This document shows positions 53,004 to 61,895 of a DNA stretch of 64,000 nucleotides, piece after piece. Source of the stretch: a virus; the IMG/VR virus record IMGVR_UViG_3300036766_000416, positions 114,610-178,609 of that record, one strand, 5' to 3'. The notes under the pieces were generated by a model. The model saw nothing but the letters and a program-made list of their open reading frames with translations. It was not told the origin of the DNA and made no database searches. Each line of letters opens with the position of its first letter. The first letter of the stretch is position 1. The position numbers and the translations under genes were made by a program.

Positions 53004-53402
53004 ATGCTAGGTTTTGAGAATCTTACAGCAGAAAATGTTTTCGTATATGCTGTAAAAGCTTATGAAAAAAGCAATTATCTTCAAAGCGAACTAAAACAAG
53101 ACCTCAAGTATTTCATCTATGTCAGGCGCCTCCTGCGTCGGTATCATCAGACGGGTGAATTGAAAGAACGACTGACACTCAATCACCTGGTCATTCTGTA
53201 TAATCTCTTTGGGGTACCAGCGGCAACAAGGCTTTTGTATTATTATGTGCGACCAGAAGATTACTCGGTGCTCAAAACATTTCTCTTGTTCCTGGGGTAC
53301 CAACCAGACCGCATTGAAGGTATCCATGGTCTCACAATCCACTCATCGGACCTGTCCGTTGAACAACCTGTAGCAGATGCGCTGAGAAAGATACGCCCAT
53401 GA
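53004..53402 (+). CDS. Conserved hypothetical protein of T4-like phages
   Basis: 132 residues, mostly helical (AENVFVYAVKAYEKSNYLQSEL...FIYVRRLLRRYHQTGELKERL) with LNHLVILYNLFGVPAATRLLYYY. I recognise it as resembling a short conserved protein of T4-like marine phages with no known function. Cotranslated with the next gene. Confidence 0.6.
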   Translation: MLGFENLTAENVFVYAVKAYEKSNYLQSELKQDLKYFIYVRRLLRRYHQTGELKERLTLNHLVILYNLFGVPAATRLLYYYVRPEDYSVLKTFLLFLGYQPDRIEGIHGLTIHSSDLSVEQPVADALRKIRP

Positions 53403-53776
53403 TCGTCACCTCTATCGCCAAGCAAGCGTACCATGGTGCTGTAGAGAAAAAAGGTGCCCTTGCGACCATCGCCACCATCGTGGCCATTGTCGCCGCTCTT
53501 ATAGGAACCTATGTGACTCTCTCGAATAACTTGACGACCGCTAAGGCTGCTCGTGATGAGCAGATGAAGGGGTACGCAGTCCAGATTGGTGTGCTACACA
53601 CAGAGGTCAATGGACTCAAAGAGGACATCGAGAATATGCGTAAGTGGAATAAATCGATGTCAGAGCGCCTCAATGCCCAAGAGAAATCGGAGCTAGCCCG
53701 ACAATCGGATTCCCTAGAAAACCGAATCAATCGGCTGGAAGATGCAGCCATGAGCGCACAGAGAAAGAAAAAGTAA
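53399..53776 (+). CDS. Membrane-anchored coiled-coil protein (spanin-like candidate)
   Basis: 125 residues. One transmembrane segment at about 18-42 (ALATIATIVAIVAALIGTYVTL) followed by a long charged coiled coil to the C-terminus (VNGLKEDIENMRKWNKSMSERLN). The topology suits an inner-membrane spanin (Rz-like) or a related lysis factor. It lies within a region with holin-like genes. Confidence 0.5.
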   Translation: MIVTSIAKQAYHGAVEKKGALATIATIVAIVAALIGTYVTLSNNLTTAKAARDEQMKGYAVQIGVLHTEVNGLKEDIENMRKWNKSMSERLNAQEKSELARQSDSLENRINRLEDAAMSAQRKKK

Positions 53777-53777
53777 C

Positions 53778-54464
53778 ATGTATCATATCTACCGTATAAC
53801 TAATAATCTGAATCATAAAGCATACATAGGTTACACGATAGAGAATCCACCGAAAAAACGCTATCGAGCACATATTTACTTAGCACGAAAAGGTTCAACA
53901 AGTCATATTCACAGAGCTATAAGGAAGGATGGAATTACGAATTTTTCTTTTGAAGTTCTCTGTTGGGGAGAGGATCATAAAGCAGGACTGGAGATTGCTG
54001 AACCGTTGATGATTGAGTTGTTTCCGCATGAATATAATATGACGAAAGGTGGAGAGGGAATACTAGGATATAAGCATACTCCAGAACAGAATTTAGCAAA
54101 ATCAGCTAGATCGAAAATTTCTTCTTTGGGGAACAAAAACTGCCTAGGTAAGAAAAATGCCTTAGGAACTAAGCGAACCCCAGAACAATGTCTTGAAATG
54201 TCAATACTTCGAATGGGTCACAAAGGATGCCAGCACACCGAGGAAAGCCTTATGAAAATCCGTGCGGCTAGAGCAAAACAAATAGTTTGGAATAAGGGAA
54301 TAAAGACGGGCCCCCAGTCACCAGAACATATAGCAAAAAGGAGAGGGAGAATTCCCTGGAATAAAGGTCTTTCTGGTGATGTTAGAGTAAAACATAGTGA
54401 ATCAACAAAAAAGAAAATGCTCGGTAGAATCCCTTGGAATAAAGGCGCTGGTGTGGTATGTTAG
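53778..54464 (+). CDS. GIY-YIG homing endonuclease with NUMOD3 repeats
   Basis: MYHIYRITNNLNHKAYIGYTIENPPKKRYRAH core; AGLEIAEPLMIELFP holds the Glu; at least four NUMOD3-type units (HTPEQNLAKSARSK, WNKGIKTGPQSPEHIAKRRG and similar) follow. It starts right after the previous stop and overlaps the next gene by 7 bases. Confidence 0.87.
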   Translation: MYHIYRITNNLNHKAYIGYTIENPPKKRYRAHIYLARKGSTSHIHRAIRKDGITNFSFEVLCWGEDHKAGLEIAEPLMIELFPHEYNMTKGGEGILGYKHTPEQNLAKSARSKISSLGNKNCLGKKNALGTKRTPEQCLEMSILRMGHKGCQHTEESLMKIRAARAKQIVWNKGIKTGPQSPEHIAKRRGRIPWNKGLSGDVRVKHSESTKKKMLGRIPWNKGAGVVC

Positions 54465-55552
54465 AATTGGTGATAGAATCTATTGAACCCAGACTAGAAG
54501 ATTATATTGAGGGGTTCTGTCAATTTGTTTACGAAAAATTGGGTGTGATATCCCCACCTACCCTCATCTTTGTTGATCGCACCGGTGCCGCTTCATTTGG
54601 CCACTATAGCCCATCACAGAAATCTGTGACAGTGGCTACCAAAGGTCGCCATATGGCTGATACATTGCGAACAGTTTGTCACGAGATCATTCATCACAAG
54701 CAAATGGAATTAGGACTTATAGAAACACTGTCGTTGTTTGAACTTGAGGCAGAAGCAAATGCTGTAGCGGGTCTCCTGCTTAGAGATGCCAACAAAGAAC
54801 ACCCCGAATGGTATGGTGTCATGGATTCGGTGGGTATCAATAATGACACTGACGAACACGAATCATTTGGTGCCAGAGCAGCCGATCCAACAAGACCTTC
54901 TGGACCTATTGAGTTAGCTGAACTCACTGCCATTCACGAGCGCGTCCGGTCCGGCCGACCTCCTGGTAAACCCATCTCGGTTAAAAAGTTGCCTCCTAGG
55001 GCTTTTAAGATTCAAACGACAAAAGAAGTTGACATTGATCCATCCTATTCTGGTGACGATGTAAAAATTCATGTGCCGAAAAGGATAAAGTATAAACCAA
55101 CAGAATATGGTATGACGACGAGTGAGAAGGCAAAAAAGGAAGCCGAGGAAAAAGAGACGAGAGCGTATGATGAATATACTCTGGACCATAGATTCAGCCA
55201 CTTAAAATATCATCATGCGAAAAACCCTGGAATGGTTAATGAGGATGCTCCTGTCAATGCCGCTGGGTCTGGAGAAATAGCAGGAATTGGTGTCGGACCA
55301 CAGGGAGAACCTGGTATCAAGAAGTCCAAAATGATACACCGCAAACCCAAAAGTGGTCTCGCAACAATTTTTGCTGGTTTTCCACGCAAGACGCTGAAAG
55401 AATATAAGGCCACTATCATCAAGAAATTAAACTGGAATGACATTGAGAAAGATACCGCAGCGTTTGTCAAACCATTGGTCAAGCCAAAAAAGAATCTGAG
55501 ATTCTTGGGGATGCCACACAAATCACTGAAACAATTTATGAAGGGTAAATAG
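54458..55552 (+). CDS. Zincin-like metallopeptidase domain with C-terminal extension
   Basis: 364 residues. The N-terminal domain has VCHEIIHHKQ at about 75 and ELEAEANAVAGLLL, the HExxH...E arrangement, as in small phage metallopeptidases. The C-terminal ~200 residues are Lys/Pro-rich with FAGFPRKTLKEYK and GMPHKSLKQFMKGK. It may be a virion-associated or maturation protease, or structural. Confidence 0.6.
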   Translation: MLELVIESIEPRLEDYIEGFCQFVYEKLGVISPPTLIFVDRTGAASFGHYSPSQKSVTVATKGRHMADTLRTVCHEIIHHKQMELGLIETLSLFELEAEANAVAGLLLRDANKEHPEWYGVMDSVGINNDTDEHESFGARAADPTRPSGPIELAELTAIHERVRSGRPPGKPISVKKLPPRAFKIQTTKEVDIDPSYSGDDVKIHVPKRIKYKPTEYGMTTSEKAKKEAEEKETRAYDEYTLDHRFSHLKYHHAKNPGMVNEDAPVNAAGSGEIAGIGVGPQGEPGIKKSKMIHRKPKSGLATIFAGFPRKTLKEYKATIIKKLNWNDIEKDTAAFVKPLVKPKKNLRFLGMPHKSLKQFMKGK

Positions 55553-55557
55553 TCATA

Positions 55558-56187
55558 ATGGAAGCCTTTGTGTATTGCTGGACAGATTTTGGTACTAACA
55601 AACTTTATGTTGGAGTCCACAAAGGAACTCCAGACGATGGCTATGTGTGTTCAAGTAAAATTATGAAAGAAGAATATTTCAAGAGGCCTGAAGATTTTTC
55701 TAGGGAAATTCTAGCAACTGGTGATTGGCCAATGATGTATCAATTGGAAACGTCATTGCTTTCTGCACTTCAAGCCGATAAGGACCCCGGATTTTATAAC
55801 CAACATTTGAACTCTGGGACGTTTTATCAAAAGGGACCAATCGATTCTGAAACCAAAAAGAAGATAAGTTTGGCTCTAAAAGGAAGGCCCCTATCCCCCG
55901 AAACAATCACCAAGCTCTCCGCAGCCCATATGGGTCGCCCACCGTGGAATAAAGGCAAAAAAGGTCTTCAGTCGGGTAAAGATAATCCTTTTTATGGGAA
56001 AACACACTCGCCTATATCGATTGTTGCTATGTCGGTTGCTCACATGGGAAACACACCATGGAATAAAGGCAAACAGGGTCTTCAGGTAGGTTGGAATAAA
56101 GGCATCAAGACTGGTCCACAATCACCAGAACATATAGTAAAAAGAAGTGGCAGAATCCCGTGGAATAAAGGATTGAAAGGAAAATAA
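55558..56187 (+). CDS. GIY-YIG homing endonuclease with NUMOD3 repeats
   Basis: FVYCWTDFGTNKLYVGVHKG core, nearly the same as in the gene at 48484, then NUMOD3 units ending WNKGIKTGPQSPEHIVKRSG. The same unit also terminates the endonuclease at 53778, showing exchange of C-terminal parts. Confidence 0.87.
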   Translation: MEAFVYCWTDFGTNKLYVGVHKGTPDDGYVCSSKIMKEEYFKRPEDFSREILATGDWPMMYQLETSLLSALQADKDPGFYNQHLNSGTFYQKGPIDSETKKKISLALKGRPLSPETITKLSAAHMGRPPWNKGKKGLQSGKDNPFYGKTHSPISIVAMSVAHMGNTPWNKGKQGLQVGWNKGIKTGPQSPEHIVKRSGRIPWNKGLKGK

Positions 56188-56188
56188 A

Positions 56189-56731
56189 ATGAGTGACTTT
56201 CTTAAATCAGCGGGAGGAATCCTAGCCACTCTGGCTCCAACCGCAGCTTCACTATTGGGGGGTCCTCTTGCTGGCCTTGCAACCTCTGCTCTCATAGGCG
56301 CTTTAGGTCTAGCACCAGACACCGCACACGATGATCTTATGAAAGCCGTCAGTCTTGCCACTCCCGACCAGTTGATTAAGCTAAAGGAAGTTGAGTCGAA
56401 ATTGATCCTCGACCTCAAGGCGCTCGATGTTGACGTATTAAAAATTGACGCCGGTGACCGAGACTCGGCTCGTAAGCGAGAGGTCGCCACACAGGATTAT
56501 ACACCGCGAATCCTCGCGGGCCTGATCGTGACCCTGTTTATTGGTGTTCAGTATTTTGTGTTTGCTGGGCACAGCGTTGAACCAACAATGCGAGATTTTG
56601 CGATGCGTTCATTGGGTACCTTGGACGCCTCATTGGCTATGATTTTGGCCTATTACTTTGGTTCATCTGCTGGCTCACGAAGCAAGGATGCACAAATTGC
56701 TACCCTTGTCAATGGGAAGAATGGAAAATGA
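56189..56731 (+). CDS. Holin-like protein (3TM type)
   Basis: 180 residues: hydrophobic N-terminal segment (LATLAPTAASLLGGPLAGLATSALIGAL), central helical region with DRDSARKREVATQDYTPRILAGLIV, and two more membrane segments (TLFIGVQYFVF, SLAMILAYYFGSSAGSRSKD). It resembles the Holin_3TM superfamily. It would time lysis by opening the inner membrane for an endolysin. Confidence 0.75.
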   Translation: MSDFLKSAGGILATLAPTAASLLGGPLAGLATSALIGALGLAPDTAHDDLMKAVSLATPDQLIKLKEVESKLILDLKALDVDVLKIDAGDRDSARKREVATQDYTPRILAGLIVTLFIGVQYFVFAGHSVEPTMRDFAMRSLGTLDASLAMILAYYFGSSAGSRSKDAQIATLVNGKNGK

Positions 56732-56732
56732 C

Positions 56733-57140
56733 ATGTCCGAGATAAAAGTTGCTGAGGTGCTACCCGAGTGTCAATCTGGGTTTGCTGACATCCGATTGGC
56801 TGTGGGTCTCATCGAACGCGATCTATCCACACAGACCAAGATCACTGATAAACTCTCAGAGGCCATTGAGCGAATCGAAGCGATGAATGCTAACCTTGTC
56901 AAGATGCTCGCAGTCCATGAACTGAAACACGAACTGACCTGCAGTGACCTCAAGGTTGTTGAAGATAAGGTCGATGAATTACGTATTCATAAACCCACTC
57001 AACAAGATGCCCAGGTATCAAAAACTCTTGCACAACTTGAAAGGTGGAAATACATACTGATGGGTATGATCCTTGCGTTGGGGTGGCTTCTAGGTCATAT
57101 CAATTGGGACGTGGTGCTCAGTGCGCTTCGCGTTAAATAG
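56733..57140 (+). CDS. Coiled-coil membrane protein (XhlA-like), lysis accessory
   Basis: 135 residues: long heptad-rich N-terminal part (LVEDKVDELRI-type) and a C-terminal membrane segment (WKYILMGMILALGWLLGHI). Like XhlA/hemolysin-type phage proteins coupled with holins. ATG 56733 or 56721. Immediately after the holin-like gene. Confidence 0.55.
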   Translation: MSEIKVAEVLPECQSGFADIRLAVGLIERDLSTQTKITDKLSEAIERIEAMNANLVKMLAVHELKHELTCSDLKVVEDKVDELRIHKPTQQDAQVSKTLAQLERWKYILMGMILALGWLLGHINWDVVLSALRVK

Positions 57141-57143
57141 TCC

Positions 57144-57172
57144 TTGCTTTTTGCGGTGGTTTGCTGTATAAT
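57144..57172 (+). promoter_or_regulatory. sigma70-type promoter (TTGCTT / 17 nt / TATAAT)
   Basis: A weaker -35 with a perfect -10 at 57167-57172. Nine bases separate it from the endonuclease ATG at 57182, so almost no leader. It may drive the endonuclease, primase, thyX and RNR. Confidence 0.6.
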
Positions 57173-57181
57173 AGTTACATT

Positions 57182-57844
57182 ATGGATAGCTTTGTATACC
57201 GGTGGAAAGACGACCCTTATCAAAAATTCTATATTGGTGTTCATAAAGGATGCCAATATGACGGATACCTTTGCTCTAGTAAGTTGGTAAGAGAAGAGTA
57301 CCGCAAACGACCCGGTGATTTTATAAGAGAAATCATAGCAACGGGCACCTATGAAGATATGTACCTGTTGGAAACACAACTGCTTAAAGAGGTAGACGCC
57401 AGAAACAACCCATCATACTACAATCAACACAACAACGAATCTCCATTTTATCACCAGGGTCCCAAAAGTAGAGAACATCTACAAAAAATTTCATTAGCTA
57501 ACAAGAATTCTCAGAAGGTCCGCGACCAAATAAAAAGAATTACCACCGATCCAATAATAAAATCAAAACTCGCTCTTACCAGAAAAACCTCAAGTAAATT
57601 CCAATCACATGTAAGAAGGCTCAATTCTGATCCTGCCATCCACAAGAAGAGTGCTCGGTCTCAGTCGGGAACCTGGGTTATAACTTTTCCTGATGGGCAA
57701 CAAGAAACCATAGTAAACTTGCGCGAATTTTGTAGAACAAACAACCTAAACCAATCGTCCATGTGGAGAGTTTCGCGCGGCCAGTCCTCTAAACATAAAG
57801 GTTTTGCCTGTCTCAAAGTTCAACACAAGAAAACTATATCATGA
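57182..57844 (+). CDS. GIY-YIG homing endonuclease
   Basis: FVYRWKDDPYQKFYIGVHKG core; LLETQLLKEVDARNNPSYYN region; C-terminal shared module (FPDGQQETIVNLREFCRTNNLNQ...HKGFAC). Paralogue of 48484 and 55558 but with the other type of C-terminal module. The end overlaps the primase start. Confidence 0.87.
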   Translation: MDSFVYRWKDDPYQKFYIGVHKGCQYDGYLCSSKLVREEYRKRPGDFIREIIATGTYEDMYLLETQLLKEVDARNNPSYYNQHNNESPFYHQGPKSREHLQKISLANKNSQKVRDQIKRITTDPIIKSKLALTRKTSSKFQSHVRRLNSDPAIHKKSARSQSGTWVITFPDGQQETIVNLREFCRTNNLNQSSMWRVSRGQSSKHKGFACLKVQHKKTIS

Positions 57845-58902
57845 TTCATACCGATTTGAAATATGTGGGGTTACTTTCTTGCCACTTTGAAAGGGTTGTT
57901 CGTAAGAACGGCTACCTCTGGAACGTTCGATGCCCCATTTGCCTTGATTCTCAAATAAAGAAAAACAAGATGCGCGGGTACATCTACCAATCTGAACAAC
58001 GCCTGGCATACAAGTGTCATAATTGCAACGCTTCAATGTGGTTTGGTGCGCTTATCAAACACCTCAATCCAAGACTCTATAAAGAATACCTCATGGAGAC
58101 ATTCAAAGAAAGCGATCCAGGGGCTCGGCATCGTCGGCAGGTTAAGCTATTGACAACTCCTGGATTTTTTGATCAACCATTGGAGAGTGGTACGTCGTCA
58201 CCAAAAACCTTCAAAACCGCTGAATTTATTTCAAAATTACCACAAACACATTTTGCGGTGCAGTATGTCAATGCTCGCAAGATACCCACAAAGACCTGGT
58301 CACGACTTCTATTCACCGAACGCTACAGAGACTTCTGTGATGAAGTGTACCCCAAACACGGTAAGAAACTGTCCAATGATGGTAGACTGGTCATTCCGTT
58401 CTATGACGCGCACGGGTCGCTGATAGCGGTCAGTGGTCGCGCATTCAATGACACTGGGGTACGGTACATCACTATTCGTACCAATGCAGACGATAGCAAG
58501 TTGATCTATGGTCTCGATAGAGTGGATCAATCCAAGACTGTTTTGGTGGTTGAGGGACCTCTAGATTCCCTATTCCTAGAGAACACAATTGCCTCAGGAG
58601 ATGCGAACCTTATCTCGGTGACCAAGCACCTGTCTGCGGCTAAGGTGACATTGGTGTTCGACAATGAGAGCCGTAATAAAGAAATCGTGAAACAGATGGA
58701 AGAGGCGATTCAGTTAAGATGTGAGGTGGTCGTTTGGCCAGAGTGGTTGTTACCCAAGGACATCAATGAAATGGTGCTCGCTGGGTACCCAGCGGCCGCT
58801 ATCGCAGACATCATACATAAGAACACATACAATGGCCTGACAGCGTTGACGCACCTGAATTTCTGGAAGCGGTGTTCACAATTCAAGGGAGTAACATCAT
58901 GA
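57841..58902 (+). CDS. 61: DNA primase (gp61-like)
   Basis: 353 residues. N-terminal zinc ribbon (CPIC at about 31 and CHNC at about 60) and a TOPRIM core (VLVVEGPLDSLF at about 235, then VTLVFDNES). As T4 gp61, it makes RNA primers with helicase gp41. The overlap with thyX (ATGA) places replication and dTMP synthesis in one transcript. Confidence 0.9.
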   Translation: MIHTDLKYVGLLSCHFERVVRKNGYLWNVRCPICLDSQIKKNKMRGYIYQSEQRLAYKCHNCNASMWFGALIKHLNPRLYKEYLMETFKESDPGARHRRQVKLLTTPGFFDQPLESGTSSPKTFKTAEFISKLPQTHFAVQYVNARKIPTKTWSRLLFTERYRDFCDEVYPKHGKKLSNDGRLVIPFYDAHGSLIAVSGRAFNDTGVRYITIRTNADDSKLIYGLDRVDQSKTVLVVEGPLDSLFLENTIASGDANLISVTKHLSAAKVTLVFDNESRNKEIVKQMEEAIQLRCEVVVWPEWLLPKDINEMVLAGYPAAAIADIIHKNTYNGLTALTHLNFWKRCSQFKGVTS

Positions 58903-59585
58903 GTGTGAGTGAGTTAAAGGTGCTTGATTATGGTCATGTGAGACTCGTGGACTCTATGGGTTCCGATTTGTCCATCGTGCGATCTGCACGAGTGAGTTAT
59001 AATGCGGTGTGGCGCACAGGTGAGGACGAAGGCAAAGATGCCAAGCTCATTCAGTACCTTATCAAGAATCGTCACACCACACCATTTGAATCTGTGACAT
59101 TTACGTTCGATGTGAAAGCACCGATATTTGTATTTCGTCAGTGGCACAGACACAGAACATGGTCCTATAACGAGATGTCTGCAAGGTACACAGAACTCCC
59201 CGAAGAGTTCTACATTCCAGAGGCTAAGGAAATCACTACGCAATCAGCGAGCAATAAACAAATGCGAACGGATGAGTTGCATCCCGATGGTGAAGTGATG
59301 CGCGAGGTGATGCGACTCAATAATGAGGCGGCCTTTGTATCTTATCGTCAACTCCTACACATGGGATGCCCGCGAGAACTTGCGCGATCAGTGTTACCTG
59401 TTGCGACCTATAGTCAGATGTTCGGCACCGTCAATTTGTGGAACCTGTTTCATTTCCTGAATCTCAGAACACACGCACACGCGCAGTTTGAAATACGTGT
59501 ATATGCGCTCGCAATGCTTGAACTCATTCGACCGATTTGTCCCGTCGCGGTTACTGCATGGGAAGAACTCAACATAAAAAAGTAA
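58899..59585 (+). CDS. thyX: Flavin-dependent thymidylate synthase ThyX
   Basis: 228 residues. Signature RHRTWSYNEMSARYTELPEEFY at about 85-105 (ThyX motif RHRxxSxNExSxRY), FRQWHRHR, and a C-terminal LRTHAHAQFEIR. It converts dUMP to dTMP using FAD, NADPH and methylenetetrahydrofolate. Together with the dCMP deaminase it provides a phage dTMP route. ATG 58899 has GGGAG upstream. Confidence 0.93.
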   Translation: MSVSELKVLDYGHVRLVDSMGSDLSIVRSARVSYNAVWRTGEDEGKDAKLIQYLIKNRHTTPFESVTFTFDVKAPIFVFRQWHRHRTWSYNEMSARYTELPEEFYIPEAKEITTQSASNKQMRTDELHPDGEVMREVMRLNNEAAFVSYRQLLHMGCPRELARSVLPVATYSQMFGTVNLWNLFHFLNLRTHAHAQFEIRVYALAMLELIRPICPVAVTAWEELNIKK

Positions 59586-59607
59586 TAGAACTAGAGAGGT
59601 TGATAGC

Positions 59608-59745
59608 ATGAATAAGAGAACCGACTCCCCAATATTCTGCGCTCACGCAAACGAATGTCCGAATATCTGCCCATGCCCTAAGGGTTGCTGGTGTAATAGA
59701 AACTCAAAGCGCATGTGCTACAAAAAATCTCTAAAAAAGAAATAG
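59608..59745 (+). CDS. Cysteine-rich micro-protein, 45 aa
   Basis: Begins ATG 59608 behind GAGAGG. 45 residues with seven cysteines (CAHANECPNICPCPKGCWC...MCYKK) and a basic tail. Possibly metal-binding. It sits between ThyX and RNR, perhaps cotranscribed. Function unknown. Confidence 0.55.
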   Translation: MNKRTDSPIFCAHANECPNICPCPKGCWCNRNSKRMCYKKSLKKK

Positions 59746-59754
59746 GAAACCATC

Positions 59755-61536
59755 ATGGAGACTCCCGAATATTCCCCTACTGGATTTTCTCTCAAAATTT
59801 TCAAGGACCGTTACGCATTTCATGAATCTGAAACATGGCCAGAAGCCTGTCAGCGTTTGGCTACACAAATGTCTATTGCTGAGGTTCCCGATAAGCAATC
59901 GATCTATCGTGGAAAATTTTATCACGCGCTCATCGCCAATCTCTTTGTTCCTGGTGGACGGATATGGGCGAACGCTGGGCGAGCAAATCCCGCATTGCTC
60001 AATTGCTTTGTGCTTGACGAGAACAAGGACAGCAAGGAAGGTTGGGGTAGCTCCGCGTATAACATGATCGTCACATCGATGTCAGGTGGTGGCTGTGGTG
60101 ACGATTTCTCTGATGTGCGTCCTCGTGGTGCCTCAATTGGCGACCAGCGTGGTGTGGCTCCTGGTGCTGTGGAACTCATGCGTCTGGTTGATGCGGCAGC
60201 GCAACCTGTTCGCAATGGTGGACAGCGACGAGTGGCGTTGATGTTCAGCTTGGACCTCTCCCATCCTGATATTGAAGAATTCTTGAATGCCAAATTGATC
60301 AAAGGTGAACTCACACACGCGAATGTCTCAGTGCGCTCTAAGCATACTAAAGCCTTTATCAAAGCGGTGAAAGATGATGGTGACTGGGAACTCTCATGGA
60401 AAGGGAAATACCGAAAGACAATCAAGGCTCGTGCGCTGTGGGATATTATTGTCCGAAACGCCTATAATTCCGCTGAGCCAGGGTTCTTGAATTGGGAATT
60501 GGTGGCGTCAGAGAATCCGACATACTATTGTACCGAACTCACGACAACCAATCCGTGTGGTGAACAGCCCTTGAATCGCTTTTCATCATGCTGCCTCGGT
60601 CATATTGTGCTCTCACGATTCGTGAAAGAAGGGTCGGTCGACTATCCATCATTAGGTGACACGATTCGTCTGGCTGTCCGATTCCTCGATAACGTGCTGA
60701 GTGTCAATCATTTTCCACTTCCTGAGATGAAGATCGTTTCAGATAACATTCGCCGCATTGGACTAGGTACCACAGCACTTGCCGATACCTTGGCGATGCT
60801 TGGGTATCGCTATGGGTCCGAGGAAGGCAACAAGTTTACAGATCACTTATATAGGTTCATATCCAAGATTGCGTATGAAGCTTCGATCATTCTTGCTGTT
60901 GAGAAAGGTGCGTTCCCACTATGCCACTCAGAGAAACATGTGGAGTCTGGATTCGTGAAACGGATGCCAGCCAAGATCAAGAGCTTGATTCGTGAGCATG
61001 GCATACGAAACTGCTGCATCCTCACACAGGCACCCACAGGAACGGTAAGCATACTCAGTGAGAATTGCAGTTCAGGAATTGAACCTATATTCGCACCGGC
61101 TTATACCAGAAGATATTGGGAAAATGAAGTTCGCAAAGAGGAAGTCGTCATACACCCCCTGTTTGAAAAGTTTATGAGTGAGGGAAAGAGTGTGGAGCAC
61201 TTTGTGGGTTCCCATGACCTCACGGTACGCGATCACCTCGAAGTTCAATCCATTATCCAAAAGCATGTAGACTCAGCGGTCTCCAAGACCATAAATATCC
61301 CTGTGGACTATGACATGGCTGACATGGAGAAACTGTGGCTTGAATACCTCCCACACCTCAAGGGTACCACATTCTACCGAGAGACCACACGAGGGTACGT
61401 CAACAAGTCTGGTGATATCGAGCCACCACCATTGACCGCTATACCGTTGAAAGAGGCCAAGAAACGATTCAAAGAGGTCCACAAAGTTGAAGCTGCTCAG
61501 GCCACCGATTGCCCAAGCGGAGTCTGTCAATTATGA
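59755..61536 (+). CDS. nrdJ: Class II (adenosylcobalamin-dependent) ribonucleotide reductase
   Basis: 593 residues. GRIWANAGRANPALLNCFVL, TTTNPCGEQPL (about 263-273), RRIGLGTTALADTLAMLGY, APTGTVSIL and the redox-active C-terminal CPSGVC match B12-dependent NrdJ enzymes. No iron-protein partner (NrdB) is seen nearby, as expected. It makes deoxynucleotides (NTP or NDP substrate unresolved). The CobS/CobT-like pair at 9-13 kb may relate to its cofactor. Confidence 0.88.
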   Translation: METPEYSPTGFSLKIFKDRYAFHESETWPEACQRLATQMSIAEVPDKQSIYRGKFYHALIANLFVPGGRIWANAGRANPALLNCFVLDENKDSKEGWGSSAYNMIVTSMSGGGCGDDFSDVRPRGASIGDQRGVAPGAVELMRLVDAAAQPVRNGGQRRVALMFSLDLSHPDIEEFLNAKLIKGELTHANVSVRSKHTKAFIKAVKDDGDWELSWKGKYRKTIKARALWDIIVRNAYNSAEPGFLNWELVASENPTYYCTELTTTNPCGEQPLNRFSSCCLGHIVLSRFVKEGSVDYPSLGDTIRLAVRFLDNVLSVNHFPLPEMKIVSDNIRRIGLGTTALADTLAMLGYRYGSEEGNKFTDHLYRFISKIAYEASIILAVEKGAFPLCHSEKHVESGFVKRMPAKIKSLIREHGIRNCCILTQAPTGTVSILSENCSSGIEPIFAPAYTRRYWENEVRKEEVVIHPLFEKFMSEGKSVEHFVGSHDLTVRDHLEVQSIIQKHVDSAVSKTINIPVDYDMADMEKLWLEYLPHLKGTTFYRETTRGYVNKSGDIEPPPLTAIPLKEAKKRFKEVHKVEAAQATDCPSGVCQL

Positions 61537-61895
61537 AACCATTTCTTTTCTGTGCTGCATTGCTACTTACTGGGTGCTCAGTGGTCTTTGTGCCCACATA
61601 CCACGAGACTGAATTCAACGACCTCGTCACCATCGCCGCTCAAAGTGCGAGAGGCACCTGTGACGTGGAACAGACCACGAAGCTCCTGGACCTCTCAACG
61701 CACCTGCTCTATTACACTGAATTGTTGCCTAACAATACGAAGCTACATAGTGGTGTTGTGGCGATGAATGAGAGTGTGAAAGAGTTATTCGATCATACTC
61801 AGCCTATCTCACCGATATTCTGTTCGCTCAAGTTACGATTGATTAACAAGATGGCTCTGACACTAGGGGCCGCGAGTGGAGGGAAACCGCAATGA
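61533..61895 (+). CDS. Lipoprotein
   Basis: 120 residues with a signal peptide and lipobox LTGC at about 13-16 (FLFCAALLLTGCS). The mature part has several conserved-looking cysteines. It could be a superinfection-exclusion or outer-membrane spanin-like protein; the sequence does not decide. Confidence 0.65.
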   Translation: MKPFLFCAALLLTGCSVVFVPTYHETEFNDLVTIAAQSARGTCDVEQTTKLLDLSTHLLYYTELLPNNTKLHSGVVAMNESVKELFDHTQPISPIFCSLKLRLINKMALTLGAASGGKPQ

